DNA of 64,000 nt from Acidimicrobiaceae bacterium (lineage in GTDB: Bacteria > Actinomycetota > Acidimicrobiia > Acidimicrobiales > UBA8592), in NCBI GenBank assembly GCA_024641655.1, contig JAHECR010000014.1:1-64000 (forward strand), read 5' to 3'. The notes beneath the pieces are model-generated. The model saw only the letters and a program-made list of their open reading frames with translations. It was not told the origin of the DNA and did no database searches. Position 1 is the first letter of the stretch, and every line of letters starts with the position of its first letter. The position numbers were made by a program, and so were the translations under genes. This document shows positions 27,441 to 36,237 of this stretch, piece by piece.

Positions 27441-28265
27441 TCAGGCGGTCCAGTACGGAGCGGTCGTCGCAAACGCCGCACGGGCGTACTCGGCGATCGG
27501 GAGTTTCCGCAGATCGGAGGCGAGAACCTCCACGCTCACGATCCCCTTCCAGCCCCGATCGTGCAGTCTCGACGCGAAACCGCGCAGGTCGAACTCGCCG
27601 TCGCCCGGCCAGGCCCGGCGATTGGTGGTTTCCTCCATGTAGTCGTCCGACAGCGCAGGGAGCGCATCGTTGAACTGGACGATCGACAGGTGGTCGAGCG
27701 GGACCGTCTCGAGCATCTCGAGCGTGCTCGTGCCTCGGAAGAAGTGGTAGGTGTCGGCAAGAATCGTGACGGTGTCGGCGCCGAGCGCGTCCACGAAGGA
27801 GTCTGCCGTGGCCACGTTGTCGGCGGCGCCGCCGAGGCCGAACTCGAGAGCAATGGTTGCGCCGGTGGTCGCAGCGCATCGGGCCAGGCGATCGAGGGAC
27901 TCGTCATTGCGCTTGGTCCAGAACATGGCCAGGACATAGTCGGCGCCCAGCGCCTCCACCGCGGGTGCCACCGCTCGTGCCTGCGCCATGGTGTCGTCGT
28001 CGTCACGGGAGATCCGCAGCGACAAGATGTCGGTGCAGCGGAGCCCATGGGTTGCCACCAGCCGCGCAGCAGCGACGGGGTCGCCGGCGAGCTGCGACAA
28101 CGACAGCGACACGGCACCGAATCCCGCGTCGCTGACGGCGCCGAGGTACTGGTCGAGGTCGGCGAGGGTGTGAACCTCGAAACCTGCTCCCGGGGCGAGG
28201 CCGACGATGGTCTCGGGGGGTGCCGGCGCCGAAGGGTTCTGCGAAGTCGGTCGATGCGTGCTCAT
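27441..28265 (-). CDS. Sugar phosphate isomerase/epimerase-like TIM barrel
   Basis: A 274-residue AP-endonuclease-2-type barrel. Metal ligands expected for this family appear as Glu in ALEFGLGG, Asp and His in ILADTYHFFRG and Asp in IVQFNDAL, with a final Glu in VSVEVLAS. Such enzymes epimerise or isomerise ketoses and some act as dehydratases. Start ATG at 28265, after a proline-rich N-terminus without clear function. Convergent with the deacylase-like gene. Confidence 0.75.
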   Translation of the reverse strand: MSTHRPTSQNPSAPAPPETIVGLAPGAGFEVHTLADLDQYLGAVSDAGFGAVSLSLSQLAGDPVAAARLVATHGLRCTDILSLRISRDDDDTMAQARAVAPAVEALGADYVLAMFWTKRNDESLDRLARCAATTGATIALEFGLGGAADNVATADSFVDALGADTVTILADTYHFFRGTSTLEMLETVPLDHLSIVQFNDALPALSDDYMEETTNRRAWPGDGEFDLRGFASRLHDRGWKGIVSVEVLASDLRKLPIAEYARAAFATTAPYWTA

Positions 28266-28434
28266 CGTGGTACCCCCAAGGGTGCGTGCCCAGTGTGTGG
28301 CGTCGCCCGGGCCGGGCTCGAGCATCCGGCGTGGATCACCCTAAGTCACCGCGGCCAGGACCGCGAGCCGAACCCGCGGCGTCGCCGAGGAGGACCCACG
28401 GTGCCGGGCGCGTGCCCGGCAGCTGGCGATGCAT

Positions 28435-29700
28435 CTAAGCCACCGGTGCCGGAGTGGCTGTGTTCGGGGGCAGCACCTCATCGACCGGGTGGGCGTCGCG
28501 CAGATCGGTCGGCACCGTCTCGCCGACGGGCGGCCGTCCGTCGGCGACGTTTTCGAGCGCATCGAGGAGCGCCCGTCGGGCGTGGATGATCGCGACATCG
28601 CTGCTGGACAGGTGCTCTTTCGTACGGTCCACGATGGGACCCATGCTGATCTGGGTCACCGTGTCCTCCTGCAGCAGGTTTCCGGTGAAGCCGCTGAAGT
28701 GGCCGGCCTTCATGGCCGCGCGGTTCTGGCCCCAGTTGTCGGCGCGTCCACCGGTGAAGCCGCCGAAATTGCCCACGTCGAAGGGTCGGTCACCGATGAG
28801 GGCCCGCTGCGACACCGGGACGGTCTGGTAGGTGCCGTCGGTGATCTCGGTGTCGAGGCTCCAGAACCCGAAGAACAACACGTGGTTGTGGTCGTCCACG
28901 GGTGACACGATGAAGATCACGCCGTCGGTCGTCGTGCCCGGGTTTCCGGGCACGAGACTCACGAACGGCATGACCCACCTGGTCGTCCGCTTGTAGAGGC
29001 TGCCGTCGGGTAACGAGCGCAGGCCGATGGCATCGATTCCGTAGTCGGTGTGGTCGACCTCGTAGCGCGGGGCCAGTACCTGCAGCGTCTGGCCGATGGT
29101 GTTCCGGTCGTTCGTCGATGCGGTTGCGGCGATGTAGGACTTGTGGAGCGTGCCGATGTGGGCGGTGTCGAGCGTTGCCTCGACTCCCTGGAGCCAGTTG
29201 CATGCGCACTCCGTCGCGGTGACCCACACGTTGTTCTGCGGCAGGACGGTGAATGGCAGGTGGGGGAACGGCGGTGCTTCGTCATCGCCGAGGTACACCC
29301 AGATCAGGCCCCCGGCATCGACCACGGGGTAGCTGCGAGACGCAATCTTGGCCGCGAAGGCCTCCGCGTTGGGCTGGTGGGTCGGTGCGTCGACGACCTG
29401 TCCGCTTGCGTCGATGCGCCAGCCGTGGAAGATGCAGGTCAGCGCGCAGTCCTCGTTGCGGGCGAGGACCAGCGACGCGTTGCGATGGGGGCAACGCTCA
29501 TCGAGCAAGCCCACGGTTCCGCTCGAGTCGCGGAAGGCCACGTAGTCGGTGCCGAGCAGGCGGACCCGACGGGGGGCGTCGTCGGGTTGCAGCTGGAAGG
29601 ACAGGCAGGCCGGGATCCAGCTGTACTGCCGCATCATGGCGCCCATCGGCGCATCGCCCTCGATCCGCGTCAGCAACTCGTTCTGCTCATGGGTCAACAT
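28435..29700 (-). CDS. Rieske-type non-haem iron oxygenase, large subunit
   Basis: A 421-residue aromatic-ring or demethylase-type oxygenase. The Rieske cluster ligands are CPHR near residue 81 and CIFHGW near 100; the mononuclear iron site is DTAHIGTLH near 180 in the VanA/phthalate-oxygenase pattern, with an Asp expected near EDTVTQIS. A single-component alpha subunit of this kind needs a separate reductase, and none is adjacent. ATG at 29700 follows GGGGGAAG. Confidence 0.85.
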   Translation of the reverse strand: MLTHEQNELLTRIEGDAPMGAMMRQYSWIPACLSFQLQPDDAPRRVRLLGTDYVAFRDSSGTVGLLDERCPHRNASLVLARNEDCALTCIFHGWRIDASGQVVDAPTHQPNAEAFAAKIASRSYPVVDAGGLIWVYLGDDEAPPFPHLPFTVLPQNNVWVTATECACNWLQGVEATLDTAHIGTLHKSYIAATASTNDRNTIGQTLQVLAPRYEVDHTDYGIDAIGLRSLPDGSLYKRTTRWVMPFVSLVPGNPGTTTDGVIFIVSPVDDHNHVLFFGFWSLDTEITDGTYQTVPVSQRALIGDRPFDVGNFGGFTGGRADNWGQNRAAMKAGHFSGFTGNLLQEDTVTQISMGPIVDRTKEHLSSSDVAIIHARRALLDALENVADGRPPVGETVPTDLRDAHPVDEVLPPNTATPAPVA

Positions 29701-29884
29701 CGACTTCCCCCGTTCGTGCCGTCCGAGGCAAAGACTAGGCGCGCGCACGTGTCGCCGCCCGGGCGCGCGTGCCCGGTATCAAGGTCGTGGTAGCGACGTG
29801 TCGGGGTACTCGCTTTTCGGGATGTTGACAGATCGGGGAAAGCAAGCGCACGCTTGCGCAGAACCGACAAGGGGGATTCCATCA

Positions 29885-30538
29885 ATGGATGACAAGAAAT
29901 GGGAGAAGTTCGCTGCGCTCGGGGGCGTCGCGTTCGTGGTGCTCAACATCGCCGGATCGATCGCGCAGGGGGCGCCGCCGGCGTCGGGCGACACGAACGA
30001 CGAGGTGCTTGCCTGGTTCGTCGACAAGGAGTCGGGCATCAAGCTCATGGGGTTCCTCGGCGCGTTGTCGATCATCGGTCTCCTCTGGTGGTTCGGTTCG
30101 CTCTGGCGGCGCATGGCCGCAGCCGAGGGTGGGAACCATCGCCTCTCGGTCGTGGCGTTGGTGGGCCTGGGCGGATCCGGCGTGCTCTTCGCGACGTCGA
30201 CCGCGCTGCTGTCTGCGGTTGCCATCCAGGTCGACGAGATCGGCGCCGACCAGGCGAGGTTCCTCTTCGTGTTCTCGATGACGCTCCTGGCGATGGCCGG
30301 AGCTTTTCTCGTCGCCCACCTCGGCGCGGTGAACGCCCTCGCCCTGCGGAGCAGTCTGCTGCCCAAATGGGTCTCGGCGGTCGGTTTGCTGAGCGCCGCG
30401 CTCTTCCTGGTGTCCACGCTCGGAGCCACGACCGACACCGATGCGGTGATGTTCTTCGGCTTCATCGGCTTCCTGGTCTGGGCCGTCTGGATCCTCGCGG
30501 TCAGCGCGCACTTGTGGCGTACCGCCGGCGCGACCTGA
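29885..30538 (+). CDS. Multi-pass membrane protein of unknown function
   Basis: A 217-residue protein with about six hydrophobic helices, beginning FAALGGVAFVVLNIAG (residues 9-24), then LMGFLGALSIIGLLWWFG and later helices to the C-terminus. A loop between helices one and two (QGAPPASGDTNDEVLAWF) resembles the extracellular loop of small DUF-type membrane proteins of actinobacteria. No catalytic motif seen. ATG at 29885 follows AAGGGGGATT. Convergent with another membrane protein. Confidence 0.6.
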   Translation: MDDKKWEKFAALGGVAFVVLNIAGSIAQGAPPASGDTNDEVLAWFVDKESGIKLMGFLGALSIIGLLWWFGSLWRRMAAAEGGNHRLSVVALVGLGGSGVLFATSTALLSAVAIQVDEIGADQARFLFVFSMTLLAMAGAFLVAHLGAVNALALRSSLLPKWVSAVGLLSAALFLVSTLGATTDTDAVMFFGFIGFLVWAVWILAVSAHLWRTAGAT

Positions 30539-30569
30539 TCGCCCGGTCGGCGATCACCACCGCGGAGCG

Positions 30570-30608
30570 CGCGTCGACGGCGCCTGGCCGGTGCCAGGGC
30601 GCGACGCG
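30570..30608. terminator. Hairpin between convergent membrane-protein genes
   Basis: Outer arms CGCGTC (30570-30575) and GACGCG (30603-30608), inner arms CCTGGC (30583-30588) and GCCAGG (30593-30598) with a four-base loop CGGT. No T-run on either side, but the convergent setting suits a bidirectional terminator. Confidence 0.5.
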
Positions 30609-30611
30609 TGT

Positions 30612-31526
30612 TCAGTCAGGGCGCGATGCGTCCTCGGCGACGCGCGCCTCGCGGGTGATGAGCGCATGGGCGGCGATCGCGAGGGCGAAGATGACGAGCC
30701 AGACCGGCGTGAGGGTCGGTTTGGAGGCATTCGGGATGCGCCAGGTGACCCAATCGCGTTTGTAGAGCTGTTCGTGGGTGAGGTCCTGGACGAAGTTGAC
30801 CGCCCCGTACGCCCCCAGCAGCGAGAGGTAGCCCCGGGTCAACCGACGCATGGTTGGAGAACCGAGCTGGACGCGCGAGAGCCAGATCGCCGCGATCAAC
30901 AGCAGCGCGCCGTTGAACCCGTGGTGGTCACCGAGGTGGACCGCGGGGTTGATCTCTCCGTCGGATCCGGTGATCTCCCGAGCGGTGATGAAGCCCACCT
31001 CGGGAAGATTCACCCCCGCCACGGCGAAGATCCATGGCAGCGAGAAGAAGATGACCAACGCGCTGAGACCGATCCGGACGGGGTCGAACGGCTGGCGCGG
31101 CGCGGCGTCGAAACCGCTTCGCCGGCTCGCTGCGACGGTGAGCACCACCGCCCCGGCGACGCCCAACGCGGGAACGACGTTGACGAGCCGGGCGTCGAGG
31201 TCGCCGTCATCGACGACTCCGGGCCACGCCATCACCGCACAGGCGGCAATGGTTGGTGCACCCAGCCACCACCACCGGGGGCCCAGCGCATCCATCGCAA
31301 TGAGCGCGGTGGCGACAGCGAACATGGCGATGGGGAAGTTGGTCTCCACCAGGACTCGCGATGCCCCGCCGGCCGGGCCGTCGCGGCTGACGTGGTAGAG
31401 CTCGCTGGGATCGATGCGGGTGTAGGTGACGAAGATGGCGGCGACGAAGACCACCCAGAGCGCCCAGAGCGCCGCCGACTCACCTTGTGGCGTCGCCGGT
31501 CGCCGTCGAATCGACGCAGTGCTCAT
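30612..31526 (-). CDS. Multi-pass membrane protein of unknown function
   Basis: A 304-residue protein with about eight hydrophobic helices (ALWALWVVFVAAIFVTY near residue 20, then others; LVIFALAIAAHALIT near the end). Conserved-looking polar sites include HLGDHHGFNGALLL and DLTHEQLYKRDW in the loops. ATG at 31526 has an excellent GGAGGAGG. I do not recognise the family. The 233 bases upstream to the VOC gene hold no gene. Confidence 0.6.
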   Translation of the reverse strand: MSTASIRRRPATPQGESAALWALWVVFVAAIFVTYTRIDPSELYHVSRDGPAGGASRVLVETNFPIAMFAVATALIAMDALGPRWWWLGAPTIAACAVMAWPGVVDDGDLDARLVNVVPALGVAGAVVLTVAASRRSGFDAAPRQPFDPVRIGLSALVIFFSLPWIFAVAGVNLPEVGFITAREITGSDGEINPAVHLGDHHGFNGALLLIAAIWLSRVQLGSPTMRRLTRGYLSLLGAYGAVNFVQDLTHEQLYKRDWVTWRIPNASKPTLTPVWLVIFALAIAAHALITREARVAEDASRPD

Positions 31527-31759
31527 GTCGCCTCCTCCCCATCGCGGGCCATCGAGCCTGTCATGGTCCGACGGGTGAGTTCTTTTCGACAGAGGCTGAG
31601 GTCCCAACACCAAGCCACCCGCAGGTGTGTCCTGCTGGATCGCGGAGGGGCGCTCCGATCCCGCCGAGACGGCGACGTCGCCTCCATCGACGCCCGCGGC
31701 CGCTCGAACCCGTCTCTCCTGCATGGCCGGTGATCGGTCTGCCGGGCTGTCGCTGCTGG

Positions 31760-32125
31760 TTACGCCAGGACGAGGCAGAAGGGGTGTCCGGCCGGGTCGA
31801 GGAAGACCCGCCAATCATCGGGTTCGGGCTGGAAGTCGGCCTTTCGGGCTCCGATCGCCAGCACGGCGTGTTCGCCTTGGTCGAGGTCGTTGACATCGAA
31901 GTCGAGGTGGAGTTGCTGGGGAGTCCCCGATGGCCAGCCGGGGGGCTGGTGGTCGCGCGCGCGCTGGAAGCCGATGTCGGATCCGTCGGGTGTGGCCAAG
32001 CGGACCCAGTCCCCGTGGGTGTTGTTCTGCTGGATCTCACCACCCACGATCTGCTGGTAGAACTCCGCGAGCGCGCGGGGCTCCGGGCAGTCGATGGCGA
32101 CCAGCGCGAACGTCGCAATGGGCAT
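31760..32125 (-). CDS. Single-domain VOC (glyoxalase-like) protein
   Basis: A 121-residue VOC half-barrel (ATFALVAIDCPEPRALAEFYQ, then QLHLDFDVNDLDQGEHAVL and FLDPAGHPFCLVL). This subtype with IDCPEPxxLAxFY is widespread and mostly uncharacterised; His in LHLDF and the Glu or Cys in the final strand are possible ligands. It would act as a homodimer. Divergent from the membrane protein at 32297. Confidence 0.75.
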   Translation of the reverse strand: MPIATFALVAIDCPEPRALAEFYQQIVGGEIQQNNTHGDWVRLATPDGSDIGFQRARDHQPPGWPSGTPQQLHLDFDVNDLDQGEHAVLAIGARKADFQPEPDDWRVFLDPAGHPFCLVLA

Positions 32126-32296
32126 GGTTGCAGCGTAATCGGCGCGACCGATGCCGGCTGGGCCGTTGGGTCGCCGCCGGTGTGACCCCGTCTCGATCGA
32201 CCAGGTCGTTGCGCACTGGTGGACGCCGAGTGGTCGAAACGTCGCATTCGGTCGGTTTGACTCAAGCCACCGTGGCCCGGCGCCGATGGAACAGCC

Positions 32297-33439
32297 ATGG
32301 CTACCGTCGAGAGCGTCCGTGCCGCGTCCGCCTTGGAGCCGAAGCAGCGGTCGCTCATCAGCCCGTGGATGGACTTCTGGCTGCTGGGCGGGGCGAGCAT
32401 CGCCTTCTGCATGTTGTTCGCGATCGCCGAACCCCTGCGGGGTATCGCGCCCAGCTTCGAGGCGATGTTGTTGGAGATCGGCGCCGCCAGCTTCCTTCTC
32501 TCGTTCGTCGTGAACTTCCCTCACTTCATCGCTTCCTACCGGCTCGCGTACACCCGTGAACCCGGCTTCGTGACCAACCACCGCTTGGAGCTCGTGGCGG
32601 TACCGGTAGCCCTCGCGTCGACCGGGGTGATCGGCATCGTGACGGCCGTCTCCGACACCGACGTCGCGTTCTTGGGGTCGATGGGTCTGCTCGCCGCCAT
32701 GGCGGTCGCCATGTTCGTCACCGTCGGCTGGCACTACGTCAAGCAGATCTACGGCTGCGTGCGGGTTGCGGCGAGCTTCGACAAGTACTCGATGCCGAGC
32801 TGGCAGATGTCGGTCCTCCGGTATGGCCTGTTCCCGCTGTGGATTCGGGCCCTGATCGTCGTGGGCGATGCGACTCGCCAGTTCGAGAACCTCGACTACG
32901 AATGGTTGTCCTCGCCCCAGTTGCTGCGCGACGTTGCCAACGTGGGCGTGGCCGTCGGCGCGGTCGCCATCATCGGTGCGTTCTTGGGGAACCACCGGCT
33001 GACCGGCCAGACCCCGTCGATGCGGATGATCGTTCCCATCCTGGCGATCTACGTGTGGTGGGTCCCGGCGGCACGGCTTGGCTTCCCGCTGCCTCTGGTG
33101 CCGTTCTTCCACTCGCTGCAGTATCTGCCCTTTGTCGCCAAAGTCGAGCACAGCAAGGCCGTCGATGACAACAACGCCGGTGGCCCGGTCACCGGTCGAT
33201 CGTCGGAACCGGTCTACCGGGTGCTCGGGGTCTACACGCTCCTGGTCGCAGTGGGCTTCCTCGCGTTCTGGCTGGTGCCGTCGATCGTTGACGCGATTGT
33301 CGACTCCAAGGCTCGCTCGGGGGTGTTCGCGGTCACGATTGCCGTCGCCATCTTCATCAACGTGCATCACTTCTTCATCGATCACGTGATCTGGCGGATG
33401 CGTGACGACGCGAAGATGCGGGACCTGCTCCTTCGTTAG
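32297..33439 (+). CDS. Polytopic membrane protein with conserved histidine motifs, unknown function
   Basis: A 380-residue protein with eight to nine hydrophobic segments. Histidines cluster near membrane edges in four places: NFPHFIASYRLAY near residue 75, GWHYVKQIYG near 150, FFHSLQYLPFV near 275 and NVHHFFIDHVIWRMR near 360. The spacing recalls membrane metalloenzymes such as hydroxylases or desaturases, but the canonical HxxxH and HxxHH boxes are not all present, so a metal role is only a proposal. ATG at 32297. I do not recognise the family by name. Confidence 0.65.
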   Translation: MATVESVRAASALEPKQRSLISPWMDFWLLGGASIAFCMLFAIAEPLRGIAPSFEAMLLEIGAASFLLSFVVNFPHFIASYRLAYTREPGFVTNHRLELVAVPVALASTGVIGIVTAVSDTDVAFLGSMGLLAAMAVAMFVTVGWHYVKQIYGCVRVAASFDKYSMPSWQMSVLRYGLFPLWIRALIVVGDATRQFENLDYEWLSSPQLLRDVANVGVAVGAVAIIGAFLGNHRLTGQTPSMRMIVPILAIYVWWVPAARLGFPLPLVPFFHSLQYLPFVAKVEHSKAVDDNNAGGPVTGRSSEPVYRVLGVYTLLVAVGFLAFWLVPSIVDAIVDSKARSGVFAVTIAVAIFINVHHFFIDHVIWRMRDDAKMRDLLLR

Positions 33440-33445
33440 TGCCCT

Positions 33446-33474
33446 GACCGGCAACCTTCGCAGCGTCGCCGGTC
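33446..33474. terminator. Hairpin between convergent genes
   Basis: GACCGGC (33446-33452) and GCCGGTC (33468-33474) are perfect 7-base arms around a 15-base loop, just after the membrane-protein stop and before the convergent lipoprotein gene. No T-run, so modest support. Confidence 0.35.
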
Positions 33475-33516
33475 GGTGATCTCCTCGGGCCGAGTCGCCG
33501 GGGTGCTCGACGGGGA

Positions 33517-34317
33517 TCAGTACATTGCGAACACCTGCGTCACGTAGACGTAGCCGTTGAGCTGGACGATGCCGATGCCGATGTGGGTGAAGCTCGCGTT
33601 GGTCATGTTGGCGTAGTGCCCCGGACTCGCCTCGAGCGCTGCTTGGGCTGCACTCATCGACACGTTGTACGCGATGTTCTCGCCCCAGGCCTTCCACCCG
33701 GCCGGGATCTGGGCACCGACGTTGGGGTTGTGTTGGAAGCTCGTGGGAAGGGTCGCGCTCCAGTTGCGTGCCACCTGGGTGACGGTGGAGTGCACGGCCA
33801 ATGCGGGCAGGCCGGCGTTGGCGCGGACCTGGTTGACGGCCGCGACCATCTGCGCCTCGAGCGCGGCTGAGCCCGCGACTGGCGTAGCGGTCGGTTTGGG
33901 CGTCGGAGGAGCCGGCGTGGCGGTTGGTTTCGTCGTCGCCGGGACGGGCGTGGCGGTCGGTTTCGGTGTCGGCGGGAACGACGTCGCCGTCGGCACGGTG
34001 GTTGGAATCGGTGTGCTGGTCGGAGGCGCCGTCGGTTCGGGCGCTGCGGTCGCCTCGACCGCGGCGGTGGGCCTGAGGCCGACTTCGGTTCCTGGTGTGG
34101 TGACGACGGTCGGCGCGGCGACGGTCGTCGCATCGAGCAGCGCGAGCTCGGCGGCCGGTCGCGTGGAGCTGTCGTCCGCGCTCAGACGTGTCTGCGCGTC
34201 TGGCGCGTCCTTGGGCCCGCATCCGACCAACGCGATCCACGACAACGTCAATGCCGCCAGCAGGGGCAGTGCGCGTCGGGTGGTGCGTTGCGGTGGTCCG
34301 GGCATCGCCCGACCCAT
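33517..34317 (-). CDS. CAP/SCP-domain lipoprotein with Thr/Pro-rich linker
   Basis: A 266-residue exported lipoprotein. An N-terminal helix ending in ALVGC is a lipobox, so it should be anchored to the outer face of the membrane. Residues about 85-150 are a low-complexity linker with repeated PTPKPTATP units. The C-terminal CAP domain shows MVAAVNQVRANAGLPAL, HNPNVG, WGENIAYN and HYANMTNASFTHIGIGI, matching the His/Glu-containing CAP fold. Start ATG at 34317; ATG 34305 also possible. Role in the cell envelope is unknown. Confidence 0.85.
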   Translation of the reverse strand: MGRAMPGPPQRTTRRALPLLAALTLSWIALVGCGPKDAPDAQTRLSADDSSTRPAAELALLDATTVAAPTVVTTPGTEVGLRPTAAVEATAAPEPTAPPTSTPIPTTVPTATSFPPTPKPTATPVPATTKPTATPAPPTPKPTATPVAGSAALEAQMVAAVNQVRANAGLPALAVHSTVTQVARNWSATLPTSFQHNPNVGAQIPAGWKAWGENIAYNVSMSAAQAALEASPGHYANMTNASFTHIGIGIVQLNGYVYVTQVFAMY

Positions 34318-34439
34318 CGCCAGTTCGCGCCGCTTCCTTCACCGTCGCGGCAACGATCGGGCCGCTCGTCCCGGGCCGATCGACCATGAGCAGATCGACC
34401 CAGCCGCGCCGATACGACCCGGTTTCCCCCAGCTGGTTG

Positions 34440-36083
34440 TCAGTCGTGGGTGAGCTGACGGGCGTGGCGGAGCCTGGTGACCGACCCCGGATCGACGATG
34501 ACGCCTTGGGCTGTTGCCCAGTCGGGCAGGTCGTGCAGATAGCCGCCATGGTCGAGGAGCCAATAGTGGTCGAGCTTCGACAGGAACGCTCGGTCGTGCG
34601 ACACCGCGACGATGGTGCCATCGAAGCCGTCGAGTGCGGTCTCGAGCGCACCGGCGGAGTCGAAGTCGAGGTTGTCGGTGGGTTCGTCGAGGAGCAACAG
34701 GTTGGCGCCGTCTAGCTCGAGCACGAGGATCTCCAACCTGGCCTTCTGTCCGCCCGACAGCGTCTGGTAGGTCTGGTCGGCGTTGCCGGCGAGGCCGTAG
34801 CGGGCCAGCGCTTTCATCGCCGCATGGCGATTTCCCGTGCGTGCTTCGACCGGCTCGATGGTGTCGCGGCCCACGAAGTCCGGTCGCTGGTTCATCTGCG
34901 TGAACAGTCCCGCGGTTACCCGGGCACCCAGGCGGACGACCCCGCGGTGGGCGATGTCGTGCCCGGCGAGCAGACGGAGGAGATGGGTCTTTCCGGAGCC
35001 GTTCGGTCCCACGAGCCCGATCCGTTCACCGTGATGGACCTCCGCCGAGAATGCGAAGGCCAGGTCGGTCAGCTCGAGATGATCGATCGCGAGCACCCGT
35101 CGCCCCGAGTCGGCACCCCGAAGGCCCACGACCACGTTCTGCTCGGGTGCCGGCGGTGGAGGGGGTCCGGCCGCGATGAAGCGCTCCCACCGGGACTCTG
35201 CGGCCGCCGCCTTGGGTGCCATCGAGTCGCTGACCTTGGCGCGTTCCTTCATGATCTTGAAGAACTGGAACAATCGGCGCTCCTCGGCCTGCCACTGGGT
35301 GAGCGCGTCGCCGAGCTGACGCTGTCGGGCTCGACGCGCCTCGCCGTAGCTGGCGTAGGGGGCACCGTGAACCCATGCGCCGTTGGCTTCCAACGTGACG
35401 ATCTGCGTTGCGGTGTCGGCGAGGAGCTGCCGGTCGTGCGACACCATCAGCACCGTCTTTCGGGTGGTGGCGATCTGCGCCTCGAGCCATTGTTTGGCCG
35501 GAATGTCGAGGAAGTTGTCGGGCTCGTCGAGGAGCAGCACCTCGGCGTCGGACTCGAACAGGAGCGCCAGGACCACCTGTTTGCGCTCGCCGCCGCTGAG
35601 TTGGGCGGCGGGAGCGTCGACGAGTTCGTCGAGGCCGCGGCGCACGACCCGGCGCAGGACCGAGTCCCACACGGCTTCCACGGCGTAGCCGTCGACATCG
35701 CCCCAGGTCCCGATGGCCTCGGCATAGCGGATCGAGGCGTCCCGGTCGCCTCCGGCGGCGTGGGCTTCGGCCGATGCGAGTGCGAGTCCAGCATCGCGAA
35801 CGCGCGCTGGAGCGCAGCTCAACAGCAGCGAACGCACGGTCATCGGTTCGGCTCCGATCCCCACATCCTGGCGCATGAACGCAACCGAACGTCCCGCTGC
35901 CACGGTGCCGTCGCTCTGCTGCAGGTCACCGGCGATGATCTGCAGCAGGGTCGTCTTGCCGACCCCGTTGTTTCCCACGAGCGCAGCCTTGGCTCCCGGG
36001 CTGACCGTGAAGGAGACGTCTTGGAACAGTGGCGCTCCACCCGGGTGTGCATACGCAAGATCGGCGACCGCGATGTGCGACAC
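34440..36083 (-). CDS. ABC-F family ATPase (ribosome-associated type)
   Basis: A 547-residue soluble protein with two nucleotide-binding domains and no membrane part. First domain: Walker A GNNGVGKTT, signature LSGGERKQ, Walker B LLLDEPDNFLD. Second: Walker A GPNGSGKTH, signature LSGGQKARLE, Walker B LLLDEPTDNLD. Between them an Arg/Glu/Gln-rich helical linker (about residues 240-290) is the P-site tRNA interaction motif region. ABC-F proteins rescue or protect ribosomes; some confer antibiotic resistance. GTG start at 36083. Divergent from the ABC exporter pair. Confidence 0.85.
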   Translation of the reverse strand: MSHIAVADLAYAHPGGAPLFQDVSFTVSPGAKAALVGNNGVGKTTLLQIIAGDLQQSDGTVAAGRSVAFMRQDVGIGAEPMTVRSLLLSCAPARVRDAGLALASAEAHAAGGDRDASIRYAEAIGTWGDVDGYAVEAVWDSVLRRVVRRGLDELVDAPAAQLSGGERKQVVLALLFESDAEVLLLDEPDNFLDIPAKQWLEAQIATTRKTVLMVSHDRQLLADTATQIVTLEANGAWVHGAPYASYGEARRARQRQLGDALTQWQAEERRLFQFFKIMKERAKVSDSMAPKAAAAESRWERFIAAGPPPPPAPEQNVVVGLRGADSGRRVLAIDHLELTDLAFAFSAEVHHGERIGLVGPNGSGKTHLLRLLAGHDIAHRGVVRLGARVTAGLFTQMNQRPDFVGRDTIEPVEARTGNRHAAMKALARYGLAGNADQTYQTLSGGQKARLEILVLELDGANLLLLDEPTDNLDFDSAGALETALDGFDGTIVAVSHDRAFLSKLDHYWLLDHGGYLHDLPDWATAQGVIVDPGSVTRLRHARQLTHD

Positions 36084-36237
36084 GGCTCAGCTCGCCTGCC
36101 GCGAGTGGGCGGCTCTGTCGAAGTCCATCGTGAGGACGCTACCGGCCGACGTCGCGGTGCCAGCCACGTGCCTGACACCGTGGCTCGTCGGGGGGACGGA
36201 GAGGCGGGCGGGATTAGGCGAACGCACCGGCGGGGCG

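Noticed and set aside
31760-34651. Very long minus-strand frame (963 codons) crossing several genes
   Set aside because: Only its last 121 codons match a real VOC protein; the rest is antisense to the membrane protein at 32297 and out of frame with the CAP lipoprotein.
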